Source: Littorina saxatilis (Eukaryota > Mollusca > Gastropoda > Littorinimorpha > Littorinidae). Taken from it: DNA of 64,000 nt. Of this stretch, positions 1 through 10,537 are shown piece after piece. How positions within the stretch are numbered: position 1 is the stretch's first letter; every line of letters starts with the position of its first letter. The stretch is from the NCBI RefSeq assembly GCF_037325665.1, contig NC_090251.1:32795591-32859590 (forward strand), in the 5' to 3' direction. The position numbers and the translations under genes were made by a program. Below the pieces are notes generated by a model, which was given only the letters and a program-made list of their open reading frames with translations, was not told the DNA's origin and searched no databases.

Positions 1-316
1 CTGCGCACCCATACTTTTTACAAAAGCCCAGTGTTGTTCTCAGCCTCCAACTCAGAGGACAAAAGTTCAGTTGGACCTGGATTAAAAATAGACTTAGCAA
101 AACAATTATTGCAATAAATAAAGGTTACATAAAATGATGAGCATTACAAAAAAGCAACATATAATTATTCTAAATACTACTTTATCTCATCACAGCCAGC
201 AGTACTTGTACAAGAGCATACCAGAATCAGTCACAATTTTAACTACGGATACATGTATTAGTATCAGTACTATCACTATCAGAAAGCAGTTTCCAACAAA
301 GTGTTCAAGCACTTAC
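1..316 (-). other. Partial intron of the ZC3H14 gene
   Basis: This stretch lies 3' of the splice donor that ends the first ZC3H14 coding exon (GTAAGT, read on the minus strand from 316 down). It is AT-rich and shows no coding similarity. The zinc-finger exons expected for ZC3H14 must lie beyond the left edge. Confidence 0.7.
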
Positions 317-1497
317 TTGTTTGCCTGCATTTTCGGAGGTACACTGGACTTTCTGGCCGTCACCCTGACAACACTGGCCACGTTACCAACTGCCGGGTTA
401 TGAGGATCATACCCCCCATCATCTTCCTCACTGTCATGCGTGACGGAACCGATCACAGAGACAGGACCTCGCCTCTTCCGCGTCTGTAGCTCTGAAGGTC
501 TGGGTTCCACCATTCTCACAGGCACGCGACGTACAGTTTGCCTGATGGGTGATGCCAATGCTCTGGGCCGTGAAGTTCGAGGAGGAGAGAGGTCTTTTGT
601 AGATATCCTTGACATCACAACTGAAGATGTCCCTCTCTGTCGTTCTGTACTGACATCGTCGTCACTTAGAGTTAGAACTCTGATCACTTTTTGAGCATCG
701 CTTTTCTTATTTGAAGTCACAACCACAATAGGTGTTTCTTGCTCTAGTTCTTCAGTGAGCTCATCGTTTTCTGTTAGGAGGAGGTCAGAAAGATCATCAT
801 CCTCTACTACTTGAATACCACCGTCAAAAGCGCCTGTGGATGCAGATAGGGATACTGCCTGCTTTTGGGCATCAGCAGTCTGTGCCACTATCACATCAGT
901 CGTGGCAGGTTTTACACTCTGTTCTTTAGCAGGGGATACACTTTGATATGCTGGTTCCCTATGTGTGCTTGCTGTTACTAAAAAGTCAGCATCTGAGTCT
1001 GTCACCACAGACTTTACAGATACATCAATGCTGCCTGGTGGCTTATCAACAATCTCCAAATCGGAGTCCGACTTACGTTTTCTGCTTTCTTTTTGGCTTT
1101 CCGGTAGGTGGGATAGGTCCAGTTTCTTCGTATTACTTTCATCAGTAGACGTCTTCCTGGCCTTATTCGCATCATAGTCTGAAGTTGCCTGGTCCTTCAG
1201 CTTCGGCTTTTCCACTGACACTGCCTTTTCTGATGGCTTGCCAGGAACAGCAGCAGCAGTGTCTGAAGTTATCGACTGCAACTTTTGCAGCAGACTATGC
1301 AACCAAGTCGTGAACTTTTCTGTGTTGTTGCCAAGGAAAAGGCCAAGGTCTTCTGACATTTGAAATTGGCTCTTCTTATTTGCCACCATGACCATGATGT
1401 AGTCGGGTAGTTCATCATCCACATACGAACCAAGTTCCACCAGTTTAGCCTTGATGGCAGAACGGATTTTGTGGCTGATCTCGTTGCCGATTTCCAT
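317..1497 (-). CDS. ZC3H14: ZC3H14 (Nab2-type poly(A) RNA-binding protein), first coding exon, N-terminal 394 residues
   Basis: ZC3H14/Nab2 proteins bind poly(A) RNA in the nucleus and limit tail length. The family has an N-terminal PWI-like fold and C-terminal CCCH zinc fingers. Residues 1-79 (MEIGNEISHKIRSAIKAKL... through ELPDYIMVMVANKK and FLGNNTEKFTTWLH) closely match the vertebrate N-terminal domain. Residues 80-380 are Ser/Thr/acidic and disordered, with basic clusters RKRKSD and TRKRRG that could be nuclear localisation signals. The exon ends in PPKMQAN plus a split Lys codon at a good donor (AA|GTAAGT). The human protein has QANKNLILKA at the equivalent place, so the gene continues leftward off the window. 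The start at 1497 is chosen because it aligns with the family MEIG start; the open frame runs on to 1635 without homology. A single exon of about 1.18 kb is long for this gene. No zinc finger is in the window. Confidence 0.9.
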
Positions 1498-2976
1498 TGT
1501 AGCGTGAATGTATCGACGCAGCAATTGCAAAATACTGTTTCTGAAGTGTGCACTGACCAAATTAAATCTTTGCACCGTTAAAACATCCTCCTGTGTTGCA
1601 GGGGTATGCGTTGGGCTTCGTCGTCCCGGCTTCACAGGAAACTACCGGAGTTATGTTCTCTTTATCTGGACCGGAAAATATTCGGAACTATTTTACGAGT
1701 TTGTTTGTAAAATACCGACATTATAAGCAAATTAAACACTCATACTTTATCATAAAGCTCCAAGAGGATCGTCATTTATATCAATGTGCAACTACTAAAA
1801 CGCTGTAGCCATATTTTGCATCTCTTAACAGGATCCTACCCAAATGACATAACATAAGTGGCTTATTAGGCTTTTCGCCTTTTGCCTGGCATGGTGTATA
1901 CAATGATGTTTAAAATATCATTGCTCATGTTTGGTGATTTAAATGCTGAGGACGATCTCAGTTACTTTTTAAATTTGTTGAAAACATTATATAATATTAT
2001 TGTCTCTGGTGGTTATCTACTGTAATACATTTTTTTAAGTTTTTAAAGTGTGAAAATAGTAACTATTGTGAGAACACTGTCAGTGTCACTGTACCTTACA
2101 TAAAACGTGCTTACTCCGATCGCTCAATATAGTGCAATATTTCTTATACTACAACTGTATACTGAATAAAAAGTGCTTAGTAATCAACCTTTGCTTCTGG
2201 GTGTTATATGAGTACCGTGTATATAAATATGCACAATGCACTCTGTGTCGCTTTAATCAAGATTACGTTTTGTGTTCCATTCAGTTGATGGATGCATGTT
2301 TGACTTTGTACTTTTTGGGGCAAATGTTTACTCTCCTTAGTGCTCATTCCAAATTAGGTATGACGTATGTGGTTATCAGTTGTCTTACAATATCAAATCC
2401 TGAAGCAAAGCAGGCTTAAACTGTGTATATATACAACCCACTGTTATTAGTGTTAAACGACAGGTACAGCACAACGTTTGAGTTTTCTTTCTGATGAGGG
2501 ATGGTATATGTATCTTCTTGACATGTGTTCTTTACTTTCTCCCTTACACACGCACACACAAAAGATAATTCATTTGGTACATACACTCACTACATTGACA
2601 CTCACTAGTGTGTGTACCTGAGTCACTAGATGTACTGGGCTAGCTCTCTTACTCTTAGAACACAACATAAACTTGCACATTGTTCCAACTACCAGATCCT
2701 TTCCTTTTTACAAAGAAAACAGAGAGAGAACCGATTTGAAAAAATGATCTCCTCTAAATCATGTCTTATTTAAAAGATATGCGTCACTGAGTGTGTAATG
2801 TTTCACTATCATTCATTGTCAGTTGCCTCGATCCCTTGATTTTCATTTTTGACAAATTCTGAGGAAAAAGATTTCCCCCTCAAATCAATGCAATAGAGAA
2901 AAATAGGTGGACAAAGTGTGTAGAGATGTTAATTCCTTATTTTGATTAAATTTTGAAGGATACCACCTTATTGTTT
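1498..2976. other. Intergenic, upstream of ZC3H14
   Basis: This is the presumed 5' UTR and promoter side of ZC3H14. Several CCGGA/CGGAA motifs (about 1623-1686) would suit ETS-type promoters but are weak evidence. The rest is AT-rich with no coding similarity and no repeat that I recognise. Confidence 0.4.
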
Positions 2977-3504
2977 AAACAAGAAGAGCAAACGCTCGAT
3001 CGAGTCACTTTCGCAGTTCTGAATATTATATGAGGCATCAGATGGACAGGAAGAAATTGCTATTCACAACACAATGAGTCACGTTCACATAAAATTTGAG
3101 CCCGGTCACTTTTATAGTTTCCGAGAAAAGCCCAACGTTAAGTTGTGTGTTGCCGAACAGAAAAGGCTAGTTATCTCCCTTGTTTTTCTGATAACGTTCG
3201 TAAAAGGCTACAGATGTAAATACTTTGATGTAAAGAATAATCCTACAAAGTTTCAATCACATCCGATGAACTTTGTCAAAGATATAAAATGTCTAATTTT
3301 TCCTTTGACGCTGACCTGTGACCTTGAAAAAGGTCAAAGGTCAACGAAACCATCGTTAAAGTGTAGAGGTCATTGGAGGTCACGACTAAACAAAATATGA
3401 GCCGGATCGCTTTGATAGTTTCCGAGAAAAGTCCAACGTTAAGGTGGTGTCTACGGACTAACACTGACCGATTACATAGAGTCACATTTTCTCAAGTGAC
3501 TCAA
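2977..3504 (+). mobile_element. Non-autonomous repeat with Helentron-like ends, copy 1
   Basis: The sequence from AAACAAGAAGAGC to GTGACTCAA recurs almost unchanged at 53155-53711. Parts in order: AACAAG start; a small hairpin GAGC-AAAC-GCTC (2986-2997); a subterminal motif GAGTCACTT (3002-3010); about 460 bp of non-coding body; and a 3' hairpin (3479-3502) built from the same GAGTCACTT motif and its complement, with one mismatch in this copy. The 108-codon open frame inside is shared with the second copy only because the DNA is near identical. The assignment to Helentron/Helitron2-derived elements rests on end structure alone and is inference. Confidence 0.65.
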
Positions 3505-3676
3505 CAAAAAATTGCTTCAAAATCGTCTCCCTTGCACACAAAAATTTGGGGTATTTCTAATTGAATATAAAAAAAAATAACCCTGAAAATCACCGCAAAT
3601 AGTCCTAGATATGTGCACAAGTTCAAAAAAATCTGCATGATTTATGACGGAAACACACACACACGCTGATCCAGAA

Positions 3677-3972
3677 TCACAGACAGACACATACAAACAC
3701 ACATGCTAACAAACATGCGCACACACACATACATACCATCGTACATACATACGCAGACAGAAAGACACACAGACGGATACACATACACACAAACAACTGG
3801 ACAGATACACAGACAGACACGCATGCACACACACATGCACAAAGGTATGCACACACACGCACAAAGGTATGCACACACACACGCACAAAGGTATGCACAC
3901 ACACGCACACGCACAAAGGTATGCACACACACACGCATGCACCTACACTTTGATCAAGAATCACACAGACAG
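3677..3972 (+). repeat. CA-rich dispersed repeat, copy A
   Basis: This 296-bp block (ATCACAGACAGACACATAC to GATCAAGAATCACACAGACA) recurs at 12188-12478 in AATF intron 1 with only a few differences. It is built from imperfect units such as CACAAAGGTATGCACACA. The Cys/Val-rich open frames across it are products of the repeat and are not genes. Confidence 0.75.
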
Positions 3973-4853
3973 ATAACACACACACAAATTTTACATCACG
4001 CAGATATTTTGTTTTAATTGTACACATATCCAAGACTATAAATATTGAACTCAGGTTTACTCATAAATAAACTCGGAGGCAAAAGAAACGCAAATAAAGG
4101 ATGCGTTAATTAAACCACTATGGACTTGAAACAAAAAGAACAAGAGGCGAAGCCTTCAAGGCTCACGTAAGAAATAGACAAACAGTAACACAAACTCAAT
4201 CACTCCGTCACACATACACACCCACACACACAGTAAGCTTAGGTGACGACTGTGCAAGAAAGAGAGACACTAGATCTAGATCTGTCTGTGTCTGCATGTA
4301 GCCTACTTACAGGGACACGACTGCCAAATAGTCTCGACCCGCTCAAAATAACAATGACCGAGACCACACACACCACGCGAGAGAGAAAGACTACAGGGAG
4401 GCATGCCGTCATGATGCATTAATTGACGTCAAACACTTTTGACCGTGACGTAATCTTATGCGAGCTTTATCCATAGTCTTGGATAACCACTCACACATAG
4501 ACTCGGAAATGTTAAAGTTTCTACCACAGACATACACACACACGCACACACGCACAAACGCACGCACAGACAGACAAAGTTACGATCGCATAGGCTACAC
4601 TTACGTGAGCCAAAAACATGATACTACCATGTTCTGCACGTGTTGTTTTAGCGGTCTTATCTTGTCAGAACCGTGTTTGCCGTTATCTGGGTCACACGCG
4701 AGGTCTTGTTGACGGGGATCCCAAACCGTCATGGGGACAACTTTCAGCACGTACAAAATGTGGAAAAGCAGCTTTTCGTGTTAAGAGTGTTCAGGCAAAG
4801 CTGTACCGTACTCACAAAACTGTTACAACATTCATTTCTGCGACACAGGCGTG

Positions 4854-6209
4854 ATGCCGAGACTATCACCAGAGAAGCGCCAACAGGCGATCGCATATGG
4901 AAGACTTGATGCCGGACAATCAGTTCAGTAAGTTGCTAGGGCATTTGGAGTAAATGTCACCACGGTTTATCGCCTGCAGCAACGTTTTCATGCCACTAAC
5001 AGTACCTGCGACTTACCAGGACGTGGCAGACCCCGGGTAACAACAGCCCGACAAGATCGCCATCTTGTCCATCAACACCAGCGAGATCCATTCGAAACTG
5101 CCGCCAACACAGCCCGTAACACAATCGGGGTACATGGACAACCCGTCAGTGCCAGAACTGTACGCCGACGCCTTGGTGGGTAGAACCTGGTAAATCGGCG
5201 TCCTGCTCAACGTCCTGTCTTGACAGCTCAGCATCGCCTGGATCGTCTGGCCTGGGCCCAGCAGCATGCCCACTGGCGCCATCGGGTTAGGTGCGGAGGG
5301 TTCTTTTTCGCACGAGAAGCGCTTTTGCCTGGAACCGGGCGTGTCCGGATCTGGCGAAGACATGAACAGCGGTTTGCTAACAATAACATCCTGCAGCATG
5401 ATCGATGGGGAGGTGCCAGCGTCATGATATGGGCCGCCATTGGTGTCAATCAGCTAGTGGCGCCTGTCGTCTTTCAGAACGTCGGCCAAGGTCGTGGGAA
5501 TGGTGTCAATGCAGACCGCTACATCAATCAAGTCCTGCGTCCCTTTGTGGTTCCATTTTTCCAGAGGTTGGTTTGTTTGTTTGCTTAACGCCCAGCCGAC
5601 CACGAAGGGCCATATCAGGGCGGTGCTGCTTTGACATATAACGTGCGCCACACACAAGACAGAAGTCGCAGCACAGGCTTCATGTCTCACCCAGTCACAT
5701 TATTCTGACACCGGACCAACCAGTCCTAGCACTAACCCCATAATGCCAGACGCCAGGCGGAGCAGCCACTAGATTGCCAATTTTAAAGTCTTAGGTATGA
5801 CCCGGCCGGGGTTCGAACCCACGACCTCCCGATCACGGGGCGGACGCCTTACCACTAGGCCAACCGTGTCGGTTTTTTCCAGAGGTACCGGAACTGCCTG
5901 TTTCAGCAAGACAATGCCCGTCCCCATACTGCACGTGCTACCCAGGACTTCCTGCGTCACAACAACGTGAACCTTCTGCCTCATCCTGCTCGATCTCCGG
6001 ATCTCAACCCAATCGAACACTTTTGGGACATCATGCAAAGAAGGATTAATGCCCTTGCCCGGAGACCCCGCACAGCAGCAGAACTGCGTGCTGCCGTGTC
6101 CCAGTTGTGGGCCCAGGTCCCTCAGCAGCAAATCAATGACCTCGTCCTCTCCATGTACCGGATGTGCGTCGCAGTCATCAACGCCCATGGAGGAGCAACA
6201 CACTGTTGA
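4854..6209 (+). pseudogene. Tc1/mariner transposase pseudogene (DD34E type)
   Basis: Translation from ATG 4854 gives a helix-turn-helix region (VARAFGVNVTTVYRLQQRF, GRGRPR AT-hook-like motif), then GGASVMIWAAI, FQQDNARPHTA and SPDLNPIEHFWD. The last two supply the second and third catalytic residues, with 34 residues between D and E. The copy has in-frame stops near 4929 and 5179, a shifted and altered segment near 5300-5345 where the first catalytic Asp would lie, and a SINE splitting the frame at 5568. It ends at TGA 6207-6209. It is not functional. Confidence 0.8.
5568..5873 (-). mobile_element. tRNA-derived SINE inserted in the Tc1 transposase
   Basis: The element is flanked by a 12-bp target duplication TTTTTCCAGAGG (5556-5567 and 5874-5885). 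On the minus strand it begins with a tRNA-like head containing an A-box-like TAGTGGTAAGG and a B box GGTTCGAACCC. It ends in GGCTGGGCGTTAAGCAAACAAAC. A second copy of the same family lies at 50860-51152. Confidence 0.85.
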
Positions 6210-6406
6210 CTTTCAACAGTCTTCAAACAGTGTTCAGTGGAACATGGCACGTCATGCTCTCATCCCAATACACTTTTCCGTATGGTTTTTGTATCGGTCA
6301 ATTCGTTTCCTTGATATTGTTAATCCGAAAGAATTAATTGGACATCAAAATTCATGGGTAACCCATTTTCACTGCAGCATTTGCGTTTCTTTTGCCTCTG
6401 AGTATA

Positions 6407-6566
6407 TGTACAAAAACAGAAGTAAATAACACATGTCATGCCAATCACTACTTTAATTGACTGTATTCAGGCAGTACATTGAATGAATTGATTTATTGTG
6501 GTACATGTATACTTTACATGCTGTCCTGGCCTTTCCTGGTGAGGTCTACCCCTTTAATCTTTATAA

Positions 6567-6616
<50 letters not shown>

Positions 6617-7620
6617 ATATATTATGCCATCTTGCCATTTAACAGCAGTTTTTAACATTACACATGCACCTGATACATGTATGTATACACACAAATGCAG
6701 GTTTCCATTACTTTTGTGCTGATATAACTCTTCAGGTAGTTCACTGAAATTAAAGAGGACAATGGAAAAAGCTTGTTCAGTTATTGTTCTACTTACTTAC
6801 TTACTGCCTTTCACGCCTGGTACAACCCTTGTAAAAACAAAACAAAAACACTCAAAACCATAATTTTTTTATGCCTTTGGTGCAACACACAATAGGCTAT
6901 AGTTGAAGTTCATTCTCAGCAATCCTTGACAGCACTAAGCCAAGCCTTACTTCAAACATTGAAAATAGATGTACTTTTTAGTATTATGCCTTTCCAATAA
7001 TACGGCAGGATCCGTAGGACTAGGACAACAAGGGAACATGGAGAGGAAAGATGCTCTGGACAAATGCAGCGTGCCTGTGGTCAGTGTGGAACACCTCCAC
7101 TGTGCTGGCCATCCCTTCACCAGAAGTGGACACCGGATCACCTTGATTGACCAGGCTTCCCTTTCCACAAAGGATACCTGATCCAAGTATGGCACAGAGG
7201 TATGGCATACTGGCAACATTGTTCCTGAAAGCAGAAAAATAACAAAGTATGTTCAGTCGAGAGTAGAAATAGAAACATTCATACTACATGCTGTATTCTC
7301 TTTTAGTTTTAGTTTAAGCTGAGTATAGGGACACATGCACAGACTCTTGAGTCAAAATTGTCTGTAAAAACTATCATTATCTCTCTAACTGTTGGGAGCT
7401 TTTGAGGACCTTCCCCAACATAATAATAAACAATTCTAGAGAATTGTGTATCTTATATTTGAGTCTTTCGTGTTTTAGACATTGATGCATTTAATAGTTT
7501 TAACGAGTTGCCTTTTGTTTTATCATTCTGGTGTTTATCTAGATGTGCTGTGTATCTTATAAGAAGTTTTTAAAAGTTCGAAGTTATTTTAGCATATATA
7601 GTTTTTTTTTATGGCCTGCG
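6407..7620. other. Intergenic, with a (CA)n microsatellite
   Basis: The stretch contains an uninterrupted CA/AC run at about 6571-6614. I see no coding similarity in the remainder. Short open frames around 6950-7220 lack family similarity and have no splice context. Confidence 0.4.
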
Positions 7621-8012
7621 GGGCGACATGATAGACACCTTCAAGTATGTGCACGGCATGTACGAAGCGGACAGACCCCACTTTGAGCCCATCAGCAGTA
7701 GAGACACTAGAGGCCACTCTCTGAAACTCGGCAAAGACCACTGTAGACTGAACGTACGAAGCAATTACTTCTCCCAGCGAGTAGTGAACACCTGGAACAG
7801 TTTGCCTGAAGAGGCAGTAACAGCGCCATCAGTCAACAGCTTTAAGACCAGGATAGACAATTTCTGGCGCCACAGTACTTCTATGTACAACCCTACCTGC
7901 CTAGTCTAGATTGTAAAATAGCCCGCCACGCATGCTACAGTCTAGTAATAGGACCTATGTAAAGGCTACACAGCCTACCACATAGTAAACTTCAAGTTCA
8001 AGTTCAAGTTAA
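7621..8012 (+). mobile_element. LINE 3' fragment (C-terminal end of a reverse-transcriptase polyprotein)
   Basis: The open frame 7628-7909 carries a pattern familiar from the C-terminus of CR1/Jockey-type ORF2 proteins: TRGHSLKLGKDHCRLNVR, then FSQRVVNTWNSLPEEAV and SVNSFKTRID. It is followed by a short tail and CAAGTT repeats at about 7991-8010, which is typical of a LINE 3' end. The 5' part of the element is missing. Confidence 0.65.
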
Positions 8013-8046
8013 CAGTTAAACATGTATTACGTTATCATTAAGATTC

Positions 8047-9463
8047 ATGCGTCATCTGGAGAAGCCACGTTCATACGCTAGAATCTTATTTCTCGATTTT
8101 AGTAGTGCTTTTAATACAATTATCCCCCACATGCTGTTTGACAAGCTGTCAGCCCTGAACGTACATCCGTCCATCTGTCATTGGGTTCTAGACTTTCTCT
8201 TAGACCGTCCACAGGTAGTCAAGGTGAACGGTTCATACTCTTGCTCAGCCACGCTGAACACAGGGGCACCCCAGGGGTGTGTGCTTTCTCCACTTTTATT
8301 CACACTTTTCACGAACGACTGTGTATCATCAGATCCATCTGTGCTGGTTCTGAAGTTTTCAGATGACACGACAGTTGAGGGGCTGATTTCCAACGATGAT
8401 GAAAGTGTGTATAGAGAGGAGGTGGAACAGTTGGTTGGCTGGTGCTCTGACAACAACTTAGAGCTCAATGTCTCTAAAACCAAAGAAATGATTGTAGATT
8501 TTAGAAAGAACAAACTCGCACTCACCCCTTTAGAGATCAACGGTGTAAGTGTTGAGCAGGTCGACTCCTTTAGATTTTTAGGCACAATCATCTCGAGCGA
8601 CCTCACATGGGACAAAAACACAGAGCCCATCATCAAGAAGTGTCAGCAGAGGCTTCACTTCCTTAGACAGCTGAAGAAATTTAGACTGAACCAAGCCATC
8701 CAAAAGCAGTTCTATAGGGCCACTGTAGAAAGCATTCTGTGTTTTTCAGTCACCGTGTGGTTTAGCGGTGCCAGTGCTAGGAACAAGGAAGAGCTGGAGC
8801 GCATTGTCAGACAAGCGTCTCGTATTGTGGGTTGCGAACTTCCGTCAGTCGCCTCACTGTACAGCTCACGTTTAGCAAAGAGAGTTAGGGGTATAGTGGC
8901 AGACTCATCTCACCCAGCCGGCCATCTGTTCGAGCTCCTCCCGTCAGGCAAGCGCTTCCGCGCTCTGAAGAGCAGGACTTCTCGTTTCAGAAACAGTTTC
9001 TTTCCTGAGGCAGTCCTTGCGGCCTCAATGGTGGATCGTTCTTAGATCTGTTAGATCTGTGATATGTGTCAGTTAAAGTTTTGAAATGGATCGAGTATCC
9101 TTAAATGAAATATCTTAATAGATGTAAGGGTTGTGTCCCTTGAATAACTGTGTTAGCATGTACTCGGATTTATTATATTGATGACTATATTTTTAGATAT
9201 GATTTTTAGGGAATTCATTTATCTTTATCCATGCAACCTGTGATTGCTCCTGTCAGATTGGTGCTAAAGGAACAACCAGTCCGTTTTGAACTGTCTGGTT
9301 GGTGTGCACACGTAGTGGGCCCAGTGAGATTGAACACTTTGTCTGTACATAGTTGTTGTGATATATGCGTGTGGAAGGAGTGTGAAGTTTTATGCATACA
9401 CCATAACAAAATCCTGTGCTTTGCATTTGGTAAATAAACTGTTTGACTTGACTTGACTTGACT
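8047..9463 (+). mobile_element. 5'-truncated LINE of CR1/Rex1 type (reverse transcriptase)
   Basis: The open frame 8047-9045 (332 codons) holds reverse-transcriptase motifs in order: FLDFSSAFNTIIPH, TGAPQGCVLSPLLFTLF, VLKFSDDTT (the catalytic DD pair) and VSKTKEMIVDFRK. These are followed by the C-terminal region NSFFPEAV. A non-coding 3' part follows, ending in TTGAC repeats (about 9446-9463). The endonuclease and the 5' RT fingers are absent, so this is a truncated insertion. The Rex1-like label is from memory of family motifs. Confidence 0.75.
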
Positions 9464-9721
9464 TTGTTAGCACTAAGCAGTTGTTTTAATCAGTCTGGTT
9501 TTCTCTTGTTTTCATCTTATGAACATTCTAAATGTTAGACTAACTTATTGTCTTGTACAGAATAACAACTGTGTGAATGGTGCTATACTGAATGAAAGAG
9601 TGTGACATGAAGTTCTTGTACATCATTGTAAAGAGTGTGAATGACGTTTTAGTTTAGATGTCAAGCGCTTAGAGCAAGCCTTTTTAACGAAAGTTTTTGA
9701 TTTAGCGCTATATAAATGTTC

Positions 9722-9752
<31 letters not shown>

Positions 9753-10092
9753 CACCTTATGAAGGATTATCTTTGTAAACATTTAACAAACAAAAAATAA
9801 TTCATTACAAAAACATTACAAATATTTAGTCCTGATTATTCTCCGACAAGGCCACATACACAGTTCAAAAAGACATAAATGTATGCTAGTTATAACTTGA
9901 ATGATTCTTGTTACGATGCCATGCAAATTGCAATGAATCCTGCAGTGTTGTTACGTGAGTGCATTGCGTGTGCATTTGATTGTCCTCACTTAAAAAAAAA
10001 GATGATCAGACATTTCACTGATACTGTGACCGACTCGAGACAATTAACCTATAGACAGACAGTCAGTGAGTCACGCAGTGTTGATAAATGCG

Positions 10093-10123
<31 letters not shown>

Positions 10124-10125
10124 TA

Positions 10126-10174
<49 letters not shown>

Positions 10175-10537
10175 TTTCCACTTGTGAAGTTCTTGTTGTA
10201 GACAGCCTCTAACAGCAGTAATGGTTGCATGAAAACGGGAAAGCCCTTCACTCCTTCAGCGCAGCTGCTGCATTGTTACAATGTTAGAAGCTGGTGTCTC
10301 TTTGAATCCATTGAAAGCATCACAAAAGGTCCAATAATGCATTTTATCATGATTTCCAATAATACGAGTGAAGTTGATTTTCATCAAAATAAATGTTTCA
10401 TAACCTGTAAAATTATAAGAAATATGTCTTTTTTTAAATTTTAAAAAGATCACAATCTACCTACAAATCTATAAAAACAGCACAAGCCGTCATTACAGTC
10501 ATAACCTAGATGTCTTTTGAGCTCACATTTGTTGAGA
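9464..10537. other. Intergenic with microsatellites and a LINE/SINE tail remnant
   Basis: Around 9660-9751 the sequence AGCGCTATATAAATG followed by (TTA)n resembles a common retrotransposon 3' tail. A (CT)n tract spans about 10094-10170. No coding similarity was found. Part of this region may be 3' UTR of the downstream minus-strand gene. Confidence 0.4.

Larger units (their letters stand above)
4070..6404 (+). mobile_element. Tc1/mariner DNA transposon, inactive, with a SINE inside
   Basis: Inverted ends share CTCRGAGGCAAAAGAAACGC (4072 onward and, reversed, 6379-6402) and are flanked by TA on both sides (4068-4069 and 6405-6406), as expected for this superfamily. The element carries a broken transposase (4854-6209). 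Without the 306-bp SINE and its target duplication it would be about 2.0 kb. The roughly 780 bp between the left end and the transposase start has no coding content that I recognise. Confidence 0.75.

Noticed and set aside
3074-3400. 108-codon open frame repeated at 53252-53527
   Set aside because: Conserved only because the whole 530-bp repeat is nearly identical at the DNA level. It lies in the body of a dispersed element and has no family similarity.
3642-4033. Cys/Val-rich and Thr/His-rich open frames on both strands
   Set aside because: These are translations of a CA-rich repeat, also seen at 12178-12550.
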